From positions 82,159,607-82,223,606 of the forward strand of contig CM061065.1 of the NCBI GenBank assembly GCA_030762895.1: a stretch of DNA of 64,000 bases, given 5' to 3'. Shown in pieces: positions 44,330-55,577 of this stretch. Every line of letters starts with the position of its first letter. Within the stretch, counting starts at the first letter, position 1. The stretch comes from Sophora flavescens. Lineage: Eukaryota; Streptophyta; Magnoliopsida; Fabales; Fabaceae. Under the pieces are notes generated by a model. The model saw nothing but the letters and a program-made list of their open reading frames with translations, did no database searches and was not told the DNA's origin. The translations under genes and the position numbers were made by a program.

Positions 44330-45440
44330 ACCTGATTACAGACTTGATCCAGAGATAGAAAGGACATTCAGAAGCTTAGAAGAGGTCAAGCATCTCAGCC
44401 TTTACCTGAGTTGATCCTGAATACTCCAACCAACTCCACACCAGATTCTGCTGAAGCATTCTCCCCTACTGTTTCAGAAATGGCTAAAGAGACTATGCAG
44501 TATTTGACCATGAAGCAATGAATACTGGAATAGTGAGCACTCCAATCACTACACCTCAGTTTGAATTCAAGCCAGTCATGTTTCAAATGTTACAAATAAT
44601 TGGAAAGTTTAATGGTACTACAACAGAGGATCTTCACCTGAATTTCAAACGGTTTTTAGATGTAGCAGGCAACTTCAAAATTCCTGGATTCACTGATGAT
44701 GCATTCAGATTGCGACTATTCCCATTCTCTTTGGGAGGAAAAGCTAAGAACTGGTTGAACTCTCTGGATGCAAATTCAATTGACACTTGGAACAAGCTTG
44801 CTGAGAAATTTTTAATCAAGTTCTTCCCTCCAACCATGAATGCAAAGATGAGAACTAATATCACTTCCTTCAGGAAGCAAGAAGATGAGCCGTTATTTGA
44901 AGCCTGTGAGAGATTCAAACAACTTGTGAAGAAATGTCCCCACCATGGCATCCCATATTGTATTCAGATGGAGTACGTTTACAATGTTGTTTCACCTAGT
45001 TCAAGAATGATGATAGCTGCCTCACCTGGAGGCAGTTTTCTCACTAAATCTTACAATGAAGCTCATGCTCTGATAGAGGGAATAGCAGCTAACAGTTATC
45101 AATGGACAACAACTAGACAAGCTTCTGGAAAAACCAATGTTGTAGCAGGAGCCTATGAAGTGAGTGAAGTGTCTGAACTATCAGCTCAAATGACTTCCCT
45201 AACTAACCTGGTAAAGGGATTGACTATGGCAACTCAAGGAAACTCCACAGCACCACCTATAATGACTGAAGAAATGGTGAATGAACAGATTTACAAGGCA
45301 GATGTTGTGTCGTCTGTATATTGTGGAGGAGATCATCTGTTTGAAAACTGCTCTGCAAATCCTGCCTCAGTTAATTATGTAGGGAACAATAACTACAGAG
45401 GCATCAATTCATATGCCAATTCAGGAAGGCAGCCATCACA
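44330..45440 (+). pseudogene. gag: Element B3 gag
   Basis: The N-terminal segment (DPEIERTF near 44350) is out of frame with the main ORF, which is open from 44518: FKRFLDVAGNFKIPG, FRLRLFPFSLGGKAKNW, KFFPPTMNAK, CPHHGIPYCIQ, MTEEMVNEQIYKADV and the zinc knuckle SVYCGGDHLFENC, where the first Cys is Ser. The sequence is colinear with B2 gag until about 45440, where it jumps into the 3' region of G. The apparent stop at 45478-45480 belongs to G sequence. It would be a capsid protein; only the first part of the element survives. Confidence 0.85.
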
Positions 45441-46057
45441 GCTCGAAGACCCGCGCGAGAGAGAACGGGGAGAAATTTAAAAGTTTATGCAAAAGTGGCT
45501 CCTTCTTAGTCTCGTGGGGCTAAATCGCGAGGCGAACAGGAGTTCGCGTGGCTAATTTTAAAACTCCCCCAGATCAGAAACCCTAATTTCGATTTTACAG
45601 GACGAACCGAGATTCGCCAGGAAAATCTGGGTTTTCAAAACCCTTTCATATTCCCAGATTCGCGAGGCGAGAGGTTACTCGCGGGGTGAATCTGGGTTTT
45701 CATTCTAGTATTCAATCTTCCAGAATCACGAGGCGAGCCAGATGCTCATGACGCGAGGTAGAACGAGGTGGAAACCTCTGAGATACTGTCCTTCGGGCTA
45801 GCGAGGTGATCAGTGGTTCGAGAGGCGAGCCAGCCAAATCTGGCTTTTCCGATTCTCCAGGCTCGTGAGGCGAGGCCTGGTTTCGCGGAGCGAGCCAGAG
45901 ATAGGGAATCTGACTTCCCTCTGGCTCGGGGGACGAATTCCTGCTCGCGAGTCGAGCCAGAGAATAATTCTGCCCCTCTATTCCTAAATGCATCTAAGTC
46001 CTACATGCTTTCTAATGCAATTTCCTAACTAGGGACCTTATATGAAGACTCTTTTTA
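45441..46057. repeat. CGCGAGGCGAG repeat region of G 3' UTR
   Basis: About 15 occurrences of CTCGCGAGGCGAG-like words, many as pairs that can fold, spaced by TCTGG and CCAGATT words. The same word family is in the G LTR (52665-52880) and once in each A LTR. No gene is seen. Confidence 0.85.
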
Positions 46058-48862
46058 TTATTTTAAGCCTCTATAAATGCATAAAAGGATATCTAGCTTG
46101 GGTTGCCTCTCAATTAGCGCTTGTTTAACGTCTCGAGTTTGACGGAAATGGCCCCCTAAGGGATAATTCAACGAGAGAACTTGGTTATCGGCTGGAATTG
46201 GTTCTCCACGGTAGTGCTTGAGCCTCTGCCCATTTTCCTTGAAGATTCCTTCATTTCCCTCTAGTTCTACCGCTCCATGTGGAAATATTTTGAAGACCTT
46301 AAAGGGTCCAGACCACCTTGATTTAAGTTTTCCCGGGAAGAGTCTCAACCTTGAGTTTTATAGAAGTACTAATTGTCCCGGTTCAAACTTCCTAGGCAAG
46401 ATATGCTTGTCATGCCATGCCTTTGTCCGCTCTTTGTAGATTCTTGCATTCTCATATGCTTGCATACGGATCTCTGTTCAGTTCATTCAAGTCAAGGAGC
46501 CTTTTTTCACCGGCCTTCTTCAAATTATAATTGAGTTCCTTGATTGCCCAATAAGACTTTTGCTCCAATTCTACCGGTAAACGACATGCCTTCCCAAACA
46601 CGAAGTTGTAAGGAGATCTTCCAATTGGCGTTTTGAAAGCGGTCCTATAGGCCCACAAAGCATCATCCAACTTCCTTGACCAATCCTTCAATGAAAAGTT
46701 GACGGTTTTCTCAAGAATGCGCTTCAATTCACGGTTGGATATCTCTGCTTGCCCATTGGTTTGTGGTTGGTAGGGAGTTGCTACTCTATGCTTGACCCCA
46801 TATCTCTCAAGTAGATGGTTCATTTGTTTGTTGCAAAAGTGGGAACCACCATCAATAATCAAGACTCTAGGAACTCCAAACCTTGTGAAGATGTTGCGTC
46901 TCAAGAATTCTATGACTACACACGCATCATCTGTTGTTGTTGGAATTGCCTCCACCTACTTTGACACATAATCCACCGCTTCCAAAATGTATTGGTAAGA
47001 GAAACAAGGTGGGAATGGTCCCATGAAATCTATCCTCCAAACATCAAAGAGCTCTACTTCAAGCATGCAATTAAGAGGAACTTCATGCCACCTTGAGATG
47101 TTTCCTACTTGTTGGCAACGATCACAATTCTCATCAAAAGTGTGTGCATCCTTGAAGAAAGTAGGCCAATAAAACCTGCTTTAGAGGACTTTTTATGGGG
47201 TCTTCTTTCCCCCAAAATGTCCAGCATAGTCCGAGATATGGCAATGCCACAACACGTTTCCGATTTGGTTATGAGGAATGCATCTTCTTAAGATCCCATC
47301 CGAACATTTCTTGAACAAATAAGGATCCTCCCAAACATAGTACTTTTCATCTGATAAGAACTTCTTTCTTTGTTGCATAGTCCATCCCTTCGGAACCACA
47401 TTTGAAGACTTGAAGTTGGCCATATCCGCGAACCAAGGAGAAACTTTTTCAAAAATTGCAAACAATCCCTCATCAGGAAATTCTTCCTTGATGTCTAGCA
47501 ATTTCTCCTCAGTGTCAGGATTAACCAACCTCGACAGGTGGTCCGTCACTCCATTTTCCTAGCCTTTGCGGTCCCTAATCTCAATATCAAACTCCTGTAA
47601 AAGAAGAATCCACCGAATTAATCTAGGTTTGGCCTCTTGTTTTGTCATCAAGTGTCTTATGGCCTCATGATCGATGAAAATAATAATTTTAGACCCTACA
47701 ACATAATATCTAAATTTATCTAAAGCAAAAATCACTACAAGGAGTTCTTTTTCAGTGGTGGAATAATTAGCTTGTGCCTCATTTAAAACTTTACTTGCAT
47801 AGTAAATCACATGTGCTAACTTTTCCACCCTTTGTCCTAAAACCGCCCCCACCGCATAATCACTTGCATCACACATAATTTCAAAGGGTAAGTTCCAATT
47901 AGGTGCAGTGATTATGGGTGCGATGACAAGCATATTTTTCAAAGTATTGAAAGAATTTAAACAAGATGAATTAAAATCAAAGGATACATCCTTTGCAATA
48001 AGGTCACATAGCGTTTTCGCTATCTTTGAAAAATCTCATATGAACCTCCGATAGAAACCGACATGTTCCAAGAAACTCCTTACCCCCTTCACATTGGTTG
48101 GTGGGGGTAGCTTTTCAATCAACTCTATCTTGGTTCTATCGACTTCAATCCCCTTTTGGGAGATTTGTGCCCTAACACTATACCATATCGAACCATGAAA
48201 TGGCATTTTTCCCAATTAAGCACAAGGTTGGTTTCTTGACACCTTTCTAGCACGCAAGCCAAGTTCTTCAAGCAATTATCAAATGAAGTCCCAAAAGCCG
48301 AGAATTCGTCTATGAATACTTCTATAAATTTCTCCACCATGTCCGAGAAAATAGAGAGCATGCACCTTTGGAAAGTAGCGGGAGCATTGCACAATCCAAA
48401 AGGCATTCTCCTATAGGCAAAGACTCCATAGGGACATGTGAAGGCTGTCTTCTCTTGGTCCTTTGGATCTACCGCAATTTGGTTGTAACCAGAGTAACCA
48501 TCCAAAAAGTAATAATACTCATATCCAGGTAACCTCTCTTTCATTTGATCAATGAAGGGAAGAGGGAAGTGATCCTTACTTGTTGCATCATTAAGCTTCC
48601 TATAATCCACACAAACTCTCCACCCCGTGACGGTCCTTGCTGGAATCATCTCATTGTTGTCATTGACCACCACGGTTGTGCCACCTTTCTTCGAGACCAC
48701 ATGAATTGGACTAACCCAACTACTATCCGAGATTGGATAGATGATTCCGGTATCCAAAAGCTTAATCACCTCCTTGCGCACTGCTTCTTTCATGATGGGA
48801 TTTAACCGTCTTTGTGGTTGAACCACCGGTTTGTAATCATCCTCCATCAAAATTTTGTGCAT
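46058..48862 (-). pseudogene. pol: Element G pol: RT, RNase H, integrase
   Basis: RT lies at 48862-48125 with RRLNPIMKEAVRKEV, FLDGYSGYNQ and PFGLCNAPATFQR. The catalytic box reads FIDEF, so the second Asp of the usual DD is Glu. RNase H follows at 47942-47559 (CDASDYAVGAVLGQ, YSTTEKELLVV). The integrase zinc region and core are at 47549-46452 (HISDYAGHFGG, GVPRVLIIDGG, HRVATPYQPQTNGQAEISN) and the C-terminal KSRWSGPFKVFK module at 46348. Frame changes occur near 48100, 46450 and elsewhere. The last codons run through the conserved AAGCGCT stem-loop (about 46095-46125), so here that motif is inside the ORF. Confidence 0.88.
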
Positions 48863-49351
48863 GCATAAAGAATGACTTATTCCTTTTAAATCTTAAATCT
48901 TCCAACCAATGGCGGATTTGTGTTCCCTAAGAACCCTTAAAAGCTTGTCTTCTTCATCTTTTTCCAAAGCATTACTAATGATAACCGGGTGATGTCCACC
49001 CTTACTCAAAAATGTTTACCTTAGGTGAGTTGGGAGTTACTTCAACTCCCGTGCTTTGTTGTCCTCTTCCGCTCCTTCCTTGTCAAGGTTTTCTTTTTGG
49101 CATTCATCCTTGGGGAGATTTGACAATGCTTGCATGTTCTTCAAGCACTCTAGATAATCATCATCTTACAAAAAGTCACATTCTTCATCTTCAACATGGG
49201 GTTTTACCAACACTTGTACAAGTGTAGAACCATGAGCTTCTTGTGTGGATTTAGCTTCCACAATTGGTTCCACCACATCCACACTATATGTATAAGATTT
49301 CTTAACTGGATGCTTCATTGCTTCAAAAACGTTGAAGACCACATTCTCATC
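48863..49351 (-). pseudogene. G protease-RT linker
   Basis: Degraded coding between protease and RT, about 490 bases, with stops and Lys/Glu-rich fragments. No separate domain is recognised; such linkers are normal in Athila-type polyproteins. Confidence 0.5.
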
Positions 49352-49771
49352 TTACACCTTTAGTGTGAGCTTTCCTTGTTGCACATCTATCAAAGCATGT
49401 CCGGTGGCCAAGAAAACCCTTCCCAATATAAGAGGGACCTCGACATCTTCATACATATCTAGCACCACAAAATCCGCAGGAAAGATGAACTTGTACACCT
49501 TTACTAATAAGTTCTCCACCACCCCATAAGGGTATTTAATAGAACGATCCGCTAGTTGGAGTGACATCATAGTCCCCTTGGCCTCTTGAATGCTAAGCTT
49601 CCTCATCATAGATAGGGGCATTAAGTTGATGCTTGCCCCTAAATCACATAGTGTCTTCCCAATAGTTATCTCTCCAATGGTGCATGGTATGCTAAAAGAA
49701 CCCGGATCCTTCAACTTAGGAGGTAGTTTCCTTTGAAGAATTGCACTACACTCCTCGACCAAAGCAACCAT
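49352..49771 (-). pseudogene. pro: Element G protease
   Basis: An aspartic protease of 139 residues in the open part: PPKLKDPGSFSIPCTIG, active site DLGASINLMP near residue 45, and LILGRVFLATGHALIDV near residue 115. It is preceded by the FLDVFRKLQINIPYAEALEQ segment at 49934-49746 in another frame. The protease would mature Gag-Pol. The domain itself is uninterrupted, but upstream and downstream frames are broken. Confidence 0.85.
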
Positions 49772-51654
49772 TTTCCTCGTCCACTATCTTTCGTTTCTCG
49801 GAGAGAAGTTCCTTCATGAACCGAGCATAGGATGGCATTTGTTCCAAGGCTTCCGCATATGGAATATTGATTTGAAGCTTACGGAATACATCAAGGAAAT
49901 TGTTGAATTGCTTATCTTGCGCGGGCTTCTTCAACCACTATGGATAAGGTACCTTCATGTAAGGAGGGAGATCTTGGGGTTCAACCCACTTCTTTCTTCA
50001 GAATTCTTCATCTACTAATTTCAATTTCCCACCTTGCTCCGGCACCTTCTCACTAGCTACCTCATCTTCCTTTGCTTGCCCTGTTTCCACTTGTGGTTAT
50101 TCTGGAGTTTCAACTTCAGGAGAACTAGTTTCACCCCCATTTGATTCCAACACCTTACCGCTTCTAGTTGTCACGGCATTGCATTGGTTCTTGGGGTTGT
50201 TCTCTGTATTAACTGGGAAAGAGCCTGGAAGACGCTCACTAAGTTGCTTTGCCAGTTGCGCTACCTGTGTCTCAAGATTCTGAATTGTTGTCCCTGTGTG
50301 AGTTGCTAACTTGTCAATGATTGTGTCTGTATGAACTGTCAACTTGTCAATGGTCGCACTAGTCTTTTCAATATCCAATTCCCATGGTTACTTCCCACCA
50401 TCTGTGATCTGTAACTAATTAGGCTTAGGGAGAGCTTGCTGAGTATTATGTTGTTGAATCCCATAGTTCTGCCGCTGATTCTGTTGTTGGTTCCCGGACT
50501 GGTGTTACTCCAAGAGAAACTCGGATGGTCTCTCCTGACGTTCCAATTCCGCCCATTGTGGTAGTCATTCTGTCTGTTCCTCTGATAGTCATACGTTGTG
50601 GCACTGTGTCGTAGAAGTTGTGATACGAGTCCACATGCTCCTGAGAAAAGTTTCCCAGACAATTTTCACTGTCATGATCACCATTGAAAAAATCACAACC
50701 CGGTGGCAATCCTTCCCGTACTGCGTTCACCTTCATCTTGCTATTAAGTGCCGCATTCTGCTTCTTTAGAAATGCGTTCTGCTCAAGATTAGCTTCAATT
50801 GATGTTGCACTGAGTCCAGAAAATTTTTGATTAGATACACTAGAAGAGTGACTCCCGTTATGGTTATAGTCATTCCTAGACATCTTCTCCAACAATGCCC
50901 ATGCATCCTTCGCTGACTTGCAAGAGAAAAAACCGCTAGCTGCGGCATCACAGTTCATTTGGTAGCGACCCCTCAACGCATTGAAGAAATGTTGGACCTT
51001 AGTTACCAAACCAAAGTAGGAATAAGGACATCTCCTCAAGAGTACATTATACCTCTCCCAAGCTTCATTGTAAGTCTCATCCTCATGTTGCCTAAAGGAA
51101 GTAACCGCGATCTTCAATTGTGTCACTCTCTGAGGAGGGAAGAACCTTGTGAGGAATTTCTAAGCCATATCCTCCCAAGTCGTAATGCTACCTTTATCCA
51201 AATTTAAATCTAGCCAATCGCGTGCTCTATCCTGAAGAGATAGAGGGAATAGTCGCAAACAGAAGGCGTCATCTGAAACTCCAGGAGTCTTCAACATATC
51301 ACAGATCTGCAAAAAATGTGCAATATGCCTATAAGGATCTTGGCTTGCACTCCCATCAAACTGATTCCTTTGCACTTGGTTCAGAACTGATGACTTGATC
51401 TCAAAAGAATTGGCCATGATGGTCGGCCTGACAACAGTAGAAGCACAATCATCCAAGTTAGGACGATTATATTCATAAAGAGGCTTGTAAGCCGGAGGAT
51501 CTCCTTCTGTCATCCCTTCAAGATTGATTGGTTGGATTGCTTCAAGTCTCATTTTATCTCTCGATTCCTTCCTCAACCGCTTTTCAGTCTTGACAATCTT
51601 TGAGTCGTATAACAAGTCTCCCGGTGGAACGGTACCTCGCATACACAAAAACAA
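49772..51654 (-). pseudogene. gag: Element G gag
   Basis: On the minus strand this starts MFLCMRGTVPPGDLL at 51654. Recognisable parts are PYRHIAHFLQICDMLKTPG, FCLRLFPLSLQDRARDW, the region TSFRQHEDETYNEAWERYN, and a zinc-knuckle-like CDFFNGDHDSENC. A stop lies near 51160, and a frameshift near 50400 moves into the linker KLATHTGTTIQNLETQVAQL. It would form the capsid shell; it is non-functional here. Confidence 0.85.
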
Positions 51655-51773
51655 GCCAAGACCAAGTGGATCAAAGAAGTCGAAAGAGATAAAAAGTCCA
51701 TAAATTTAAAAGAAAAAATTGCTTAATCAAAATATTTAATTTTCCTAAAATTTAGGAAAATTGGTTGTGCCAA

Positions 51774-51791
51774 TCCCCGGCAACGGTGCCA
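51774..51791 (-). promoter_or_regulatory. Primer binding site of G (tRNA-Asp)
   Basis: On the minus strand TGGCACCGTTGCCGGGGA, 17 of 18 bases matching tRNA-Asp. Confidence 0.9.
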
Positions 51792-51797
51792 ACAACT

Positions 51798-53012
51798 TGT
51801 TGTGAATCTGGCAAGTGTACCGGTTCGTTGCAAGTAATAATAACACGGTAAGAAATACTGAGTTCGAGCATAAGGATTGGGAGACCAATTTAACCAAATC
51901 TTTAAAAGGAAATTCCAATCGTTTGACCAAGTCAATAGCAATTGGTTGAGAAGAGAGAGAAAGATCAAGTAACAAGAATTTATCTAAAACAATTATCTAA
52001 AATTGCTAACAGTAACAACGAAATTAAATTGATTATTAAAGCTTCCAAGGTCACGAATCCGCCTACCCAATCATGCAAGCTACCCAAGTGATGATCTTCT
52101 ATTTCCTATGTTCAATTTCTTTTCCAATCGGGACCCCCAATTTCTCCTAAAGACACTACCAATGCTCTAAAAGACGTATCTAAACTGTAAATTAATTACC
52201 CACCAAGTCTTATAGCCTACAGTTAGATTATATTAAGTTCTTGCTCCCTATGTGGCTGAACCAATCTCCTACCCACTATCAATACAATATTCAACTGGTG
52301 TTCCTAATTCAAGTCCTAAGCTCGAATTACCTACCAAGTCTCATCACACTGACAAGTTAACCAAGGGCCCGTTTGATTAATACAACAAACGTAGAATTAA
52401 GAAACCAGAATTGAGTTAAGGAAAAGAATACATCACACTAAAACTCGATATGCCATCAAGGGAGGTTTCATCGTTCCCTCAGAATAAGGATTAGTTCCTC
52501 ATGGAGACGAGATCAACAATCAAAGTAATAATAGAATTCATCCTAAGAGAAGAAAACTACTGAAAAACATAGGGAGACGCGGCTCCAAGGAAACAAGGAT
52601 TATTCTCTATCAAAAAGCTCTCTAATTCTGACCTAAAACAAGCTATTTATAATGGGTTGGGTCTGCGCGCGCTCGCAGGGTGAGCAGGGGCTCGCGACGC
52701 GAGTCTTAAGTTTGGCCCCAGTTCAAATTTGGAAGCTTGAGGGCGAGCCTGAGTGGCCTTCCATTCTCCTAGTTCTGGCTCACGAGGCGAGTACTTCCTT
52801 AGCGTCGCGAGACTGAATGATGCTTGTTCCTGCTTATTCTGGTTCTCAGGCTTGCGAGGCGAGCAACCTTTCGCGAGGTGAATCTTGCATTTTTGCCTTT
52901 TTGCTTGTTTTCTTCAATTTCCTAGCTTCCTCGAGCTTCACTTTTAACCTGAAACATAAAAGTATCATTTTAATGGTTTATTGACTCAAAATAACCCATA
53001 AATTCCTAAACA
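51798..53012 (-). repeat. Element G 5' LTR
   Basis: 1215 bp, beginning on the minus strand TGTTTAGGAATTTATGGG and ending CACAACA. The TATA box is at 52643-52652. U3 holds CGCGAGGCGAG words. The neighbouring CTCTT (53013-53017) is the candidate target duplication, but its partner is lost. Confidence 0.85.
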
Positions 53013-53344
53013 CTCTTGCTGTTGAATTCAAAGAAACAAGATGTGGTGTTTTCTCTTGGAATTCAAAGAAACAAGATGTGGTGGCCCAATCCTTAGCTGG
53101 AGCTGAGTATATTTCAGCTGCAGCAGCATCAAATCAAGCTTTACGGCTCAGGAAGATTCTATCAGATGTAGGACAGATCCAAGGTGAAGCTACTGTCATA
53201 TGGGTGGACAACAAGTCAACTATTGTTATAACTAAGAACACTATCCAGCATGGAAGAACTAAGCACATCAAAATGAAATATCATGCCATTAGAGAAGCTG
53301 AGAAGTCAAAGGAAATTAGCTTGGAGCATTGTAGCTCAAAATAA
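53013..53344 (+). pseudogene. pol: Element J (copia) RNase H remnant
   Basis: A copia RNase H C-terminal half: KKQDVVAQSLAGAEYIS, VDNKSTIVITKN and HGRTKHIKMKYH. It begins abruptly next to G. The first codons are duplicated: GAATTCAAAGAAACAAGATG occurs at 53025 and again at 53061. The rest of pol, gag and the 5' LTR are absent. Confidence 0.85.
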
Positions 53345-53640
53345 AATAGCATACATAATGACAAAAAGCCATTTCCAAGGAAAAATTTGAAGTGTTGAGA
53401 TCAAAGCTTGGAGTATCCAAGAAAAATCTCAAGGAGGAGTATTAGAAATTGAGATTTTACTATATACTTTAAGATAATGTTAAGCTTTCTGGTTAGGTAA
53501 AAAGGAGTGATAACCCTTGCTTCATGGAGTTTTAGATAAGTTTTTCAGTAGTTATATTCTGACACCATATTTGGGACACCTCCAACGACACATGCACTGT
53601 AGCGGTGGTATTTTCACAATTTTGACTTTTTATTTATTTA
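53345..53640 (+). repeat. Element J 3' end and partial 3' LTR
   Basis: The RNase H tail is followed by AAGGAGGAGT (53431-53440), a polypurine tract, and TATTAGAAATTGAGATTT, the start of an LTR whose TG has become TA. The LTR fades into the minisatellite near 53640; no matching LTR is present in the window. Confidence 0.7.
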
Positions 53641-53678
53641 TAAATATTTAGCTTTTTTGAGTACTAACATGCTTAGCC

Positions 53679-54225
53679 ATTAACCATATAATGAACTGAA
53701 TTAAACAAATATTTGCATGTGATTAACCAAATATTTACATGGTTGTTGAAAATGATTGTAAGCTTCAGGATGACCCATTAACCATATAATGAATTGAATT
53801 AACCAAATATTTGTACGTAATTAACCATATATTTACATGTTCGTAGAAAATGATTGTAAGCTTCAGCATGACCCGTTAACCATATATTGAACTGAATTAA
53901 CCAAATATTTGCATGTGATTAACCAAATATTTACATGGTTGTGGAAAATGATTGTATGCTTCAGGATGACCCATTAACCATATAATGAATTGAATTAACC
54001 AAATATTTACACGGGATTAACAAAATATTTACATGGTTGTGGAAAATGATTGTATGCTTCAGGATGAACCATTAACCATATAATGAACTGAATTAACCAA
54101 ATATTTACATGGTTGTGGAAAATGATTGCAAGTTTCAGGATGACTCATTAACCATATAATGAACTAAATTAACCAAATATTTGTATCTGATTAATCAAAT
54201 ATTTGAATATAATTAATTAAAAATG
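53679..54225. repeat. ~97-bp AT-rich minisatellite, about six units
   Basis: Units start at about 53683, 53778, 53875, 53973, 54071 and 54148 with ATTAACCATATAATGAACTG and contain AACCAAATATTTACATGG and GAAAATGATTGTAAGCTTCA. The fifth unit lacks about 20 bases and the last is partial. Confidence 0.9.
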
Positions 54226-54568
54226 TTACTACTAAAAAAAGAAAAATATATTTTTTTAAAAGTAGGCAAAATTTTGAAAATGCTACTGCTACAGTGTGCA
54301 ATATGCTACAGTGCCGCTACAGTGTGCAATATTTTGTCGTACTTTTTACGATTTTACATTCAGTTTGATGTGAATGAAGTGGACTATTATTTCCCTCTCC
54401 CATTTTGCTCAAAATCAGTATAACTCTTCTCTGTTTTACTACTCTATATATAATTACCATTGAAGAATCAAATCCAATGATGGGTGGGCAAAAGGGAAGT
54501 AGGGAGTGAGAGAAGTGGGAATGACGACACTGTATATATAATTACAATTGAAGAATCAAATCCGTCTA
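54226..54568. other. AT-rich spacer with an ~88-bp tandem duplication
   Basis: No gene. TATATATAATTAC followed by ATTGAAGAATCAAATCC occurs at about 54446-54475 and again at 54532-54562, so 85-90 bases are duplicated next to the K LTR. Confidence 0.6.
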
Positions 54569-55084
54569 TGTCAAGCGTGTTCCGTCCAAATATCTTAAGT
54601 ATGAGATACTCGTCCGGTGAAACTCTATGGGAGTGTTTATGGAATAGCTTGACAGAATTGATATTTTGCTCCTACGTATCCCAAGTGAGAATCAAAGCAA
54701 CGTAGTTCTAAGTGAGGGGGTTGATCCCCAATTTATAGAGATTTTTAGGTATAACAGTTTTAGTTGGACTGTTATTGATATCATATCTTATCTTTATAGA
54801 TATTCTGATAGAATTATGTTGTTATCATAACTAGATAAGGATAAGGCTCCGAGTTATACGGAGAGATATTTGAATAATCAGGTAAGATGCTTGACCAAGT
54901 CAGTTGTGACTGGATTGCACGGGACCGAGATGTCTTCATCCGCAGTCTATGATGGGATAGGCCCGAGTATTTATCCTCGGCTGCCAAGTTTATTAACAAG
55001 TCCTCGGCTTTGGAGGAGTTTGGGTCAAGGCCCATTTACAGGAGTAAGCTTGGTCAATCCGGCCTTATATTTTCGGTCAGTACA
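54569..55084 (-). repeat. Element K 3' LTR
   Basis: On the minus strand it begins TGTACTGACCGAAAATATAAGG (first 14 bases diagnostic) and ends ACGCTTGACA. The TATA box CTATAAATT is at 54730-54738. The right boundary is uncertain by 2 bases because of a repeated TG. The partner LTR is outside the window, so the ends rest on the TG...CA rule and the polypurine tract. Confidence 0.7.
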
Positions 55085-55097
55085 CAAGCCCCCCGAG
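55085..55097 (-). promoter_or_regulatory. Polypurine tract of K
   Basis: Minus strand CTCGGGGGGCTTG adjacent to the LTR start. Confidence 0.65.
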
Positions 55098-55403
55098 CTC
55101 CGAGCTTAAATAAGCGAAAGAGCTGACAAGTATCAAACCGAGCTTATACTTTGGCCATGTAGACTTTCCTCATTCCGTGTTTCAAACCGCCATTTCAACT
55201 GAATTTTCCTTCTCCACTTTTTTTTTGTCAGAGAAGGAAATCATTCCCCTCCATCCTTCTGTTGTACGTTATAGGTGAGTAGCCCTAGAGCTCCGCACTC
55301 ATTTAATGCGGGAGGAAAATTAAAATTCGTGCCTTTTTTCTTATTTTATTTAAAGGAACGTGAACCGTTGATTGTGTTTCTTCATCAACCGTTGTCATCC
55401 TTC

Positions 55404-55415
55404 TTTTATAAATAT
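55404..55415 (+). promoter_or_regulatory. TATA box of the K antisense gene
   Basis: TTTTATAAATAT lies about 165 bases upstream of the ATG at 55578 and is followed by a C/T-rich leader. It is on the strand opposite to K's own promoter and lies inside K, not in the LTR. Confidence 0.55.
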
Positions 55416-55577
55416 TTCTTTTAATTCCACCTTGTTCTTCCTTGTCCGTTACCTTCTTTCGCTCTTCAACTCTGTTTTTCGAGTTTCTGCAATCGTTTTT
55501 CTGCCTTTCATTTTTCAGGTACGCCCAGCCTTCTTCCTTCTTTCGTGTTTCTAAGTTTTTATTTCTTGCTTCCGGAT

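Larger units (their letters stand above)
45441..53012 (-). mobile_element. Element G: Athila-type gypsy, 3' LTR missing
   Basis: The minus-strand order is 5' LTR (51798-53012), tRNA-Asp primer site, gag, protease, RT, RNase H, integrase, then a 3' untranslated region with CGCGAGGCGAG repeats that stops at 45441 against B3 gag. There is no polypurine tract or 3' LTR. The RT motif set (ARTVTGWRVCVDYRKLN, FLDGYSGYNQI) is characteristic of the Athila lineage. At least four frameshifts make it inactive. Confidence 0.88.
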
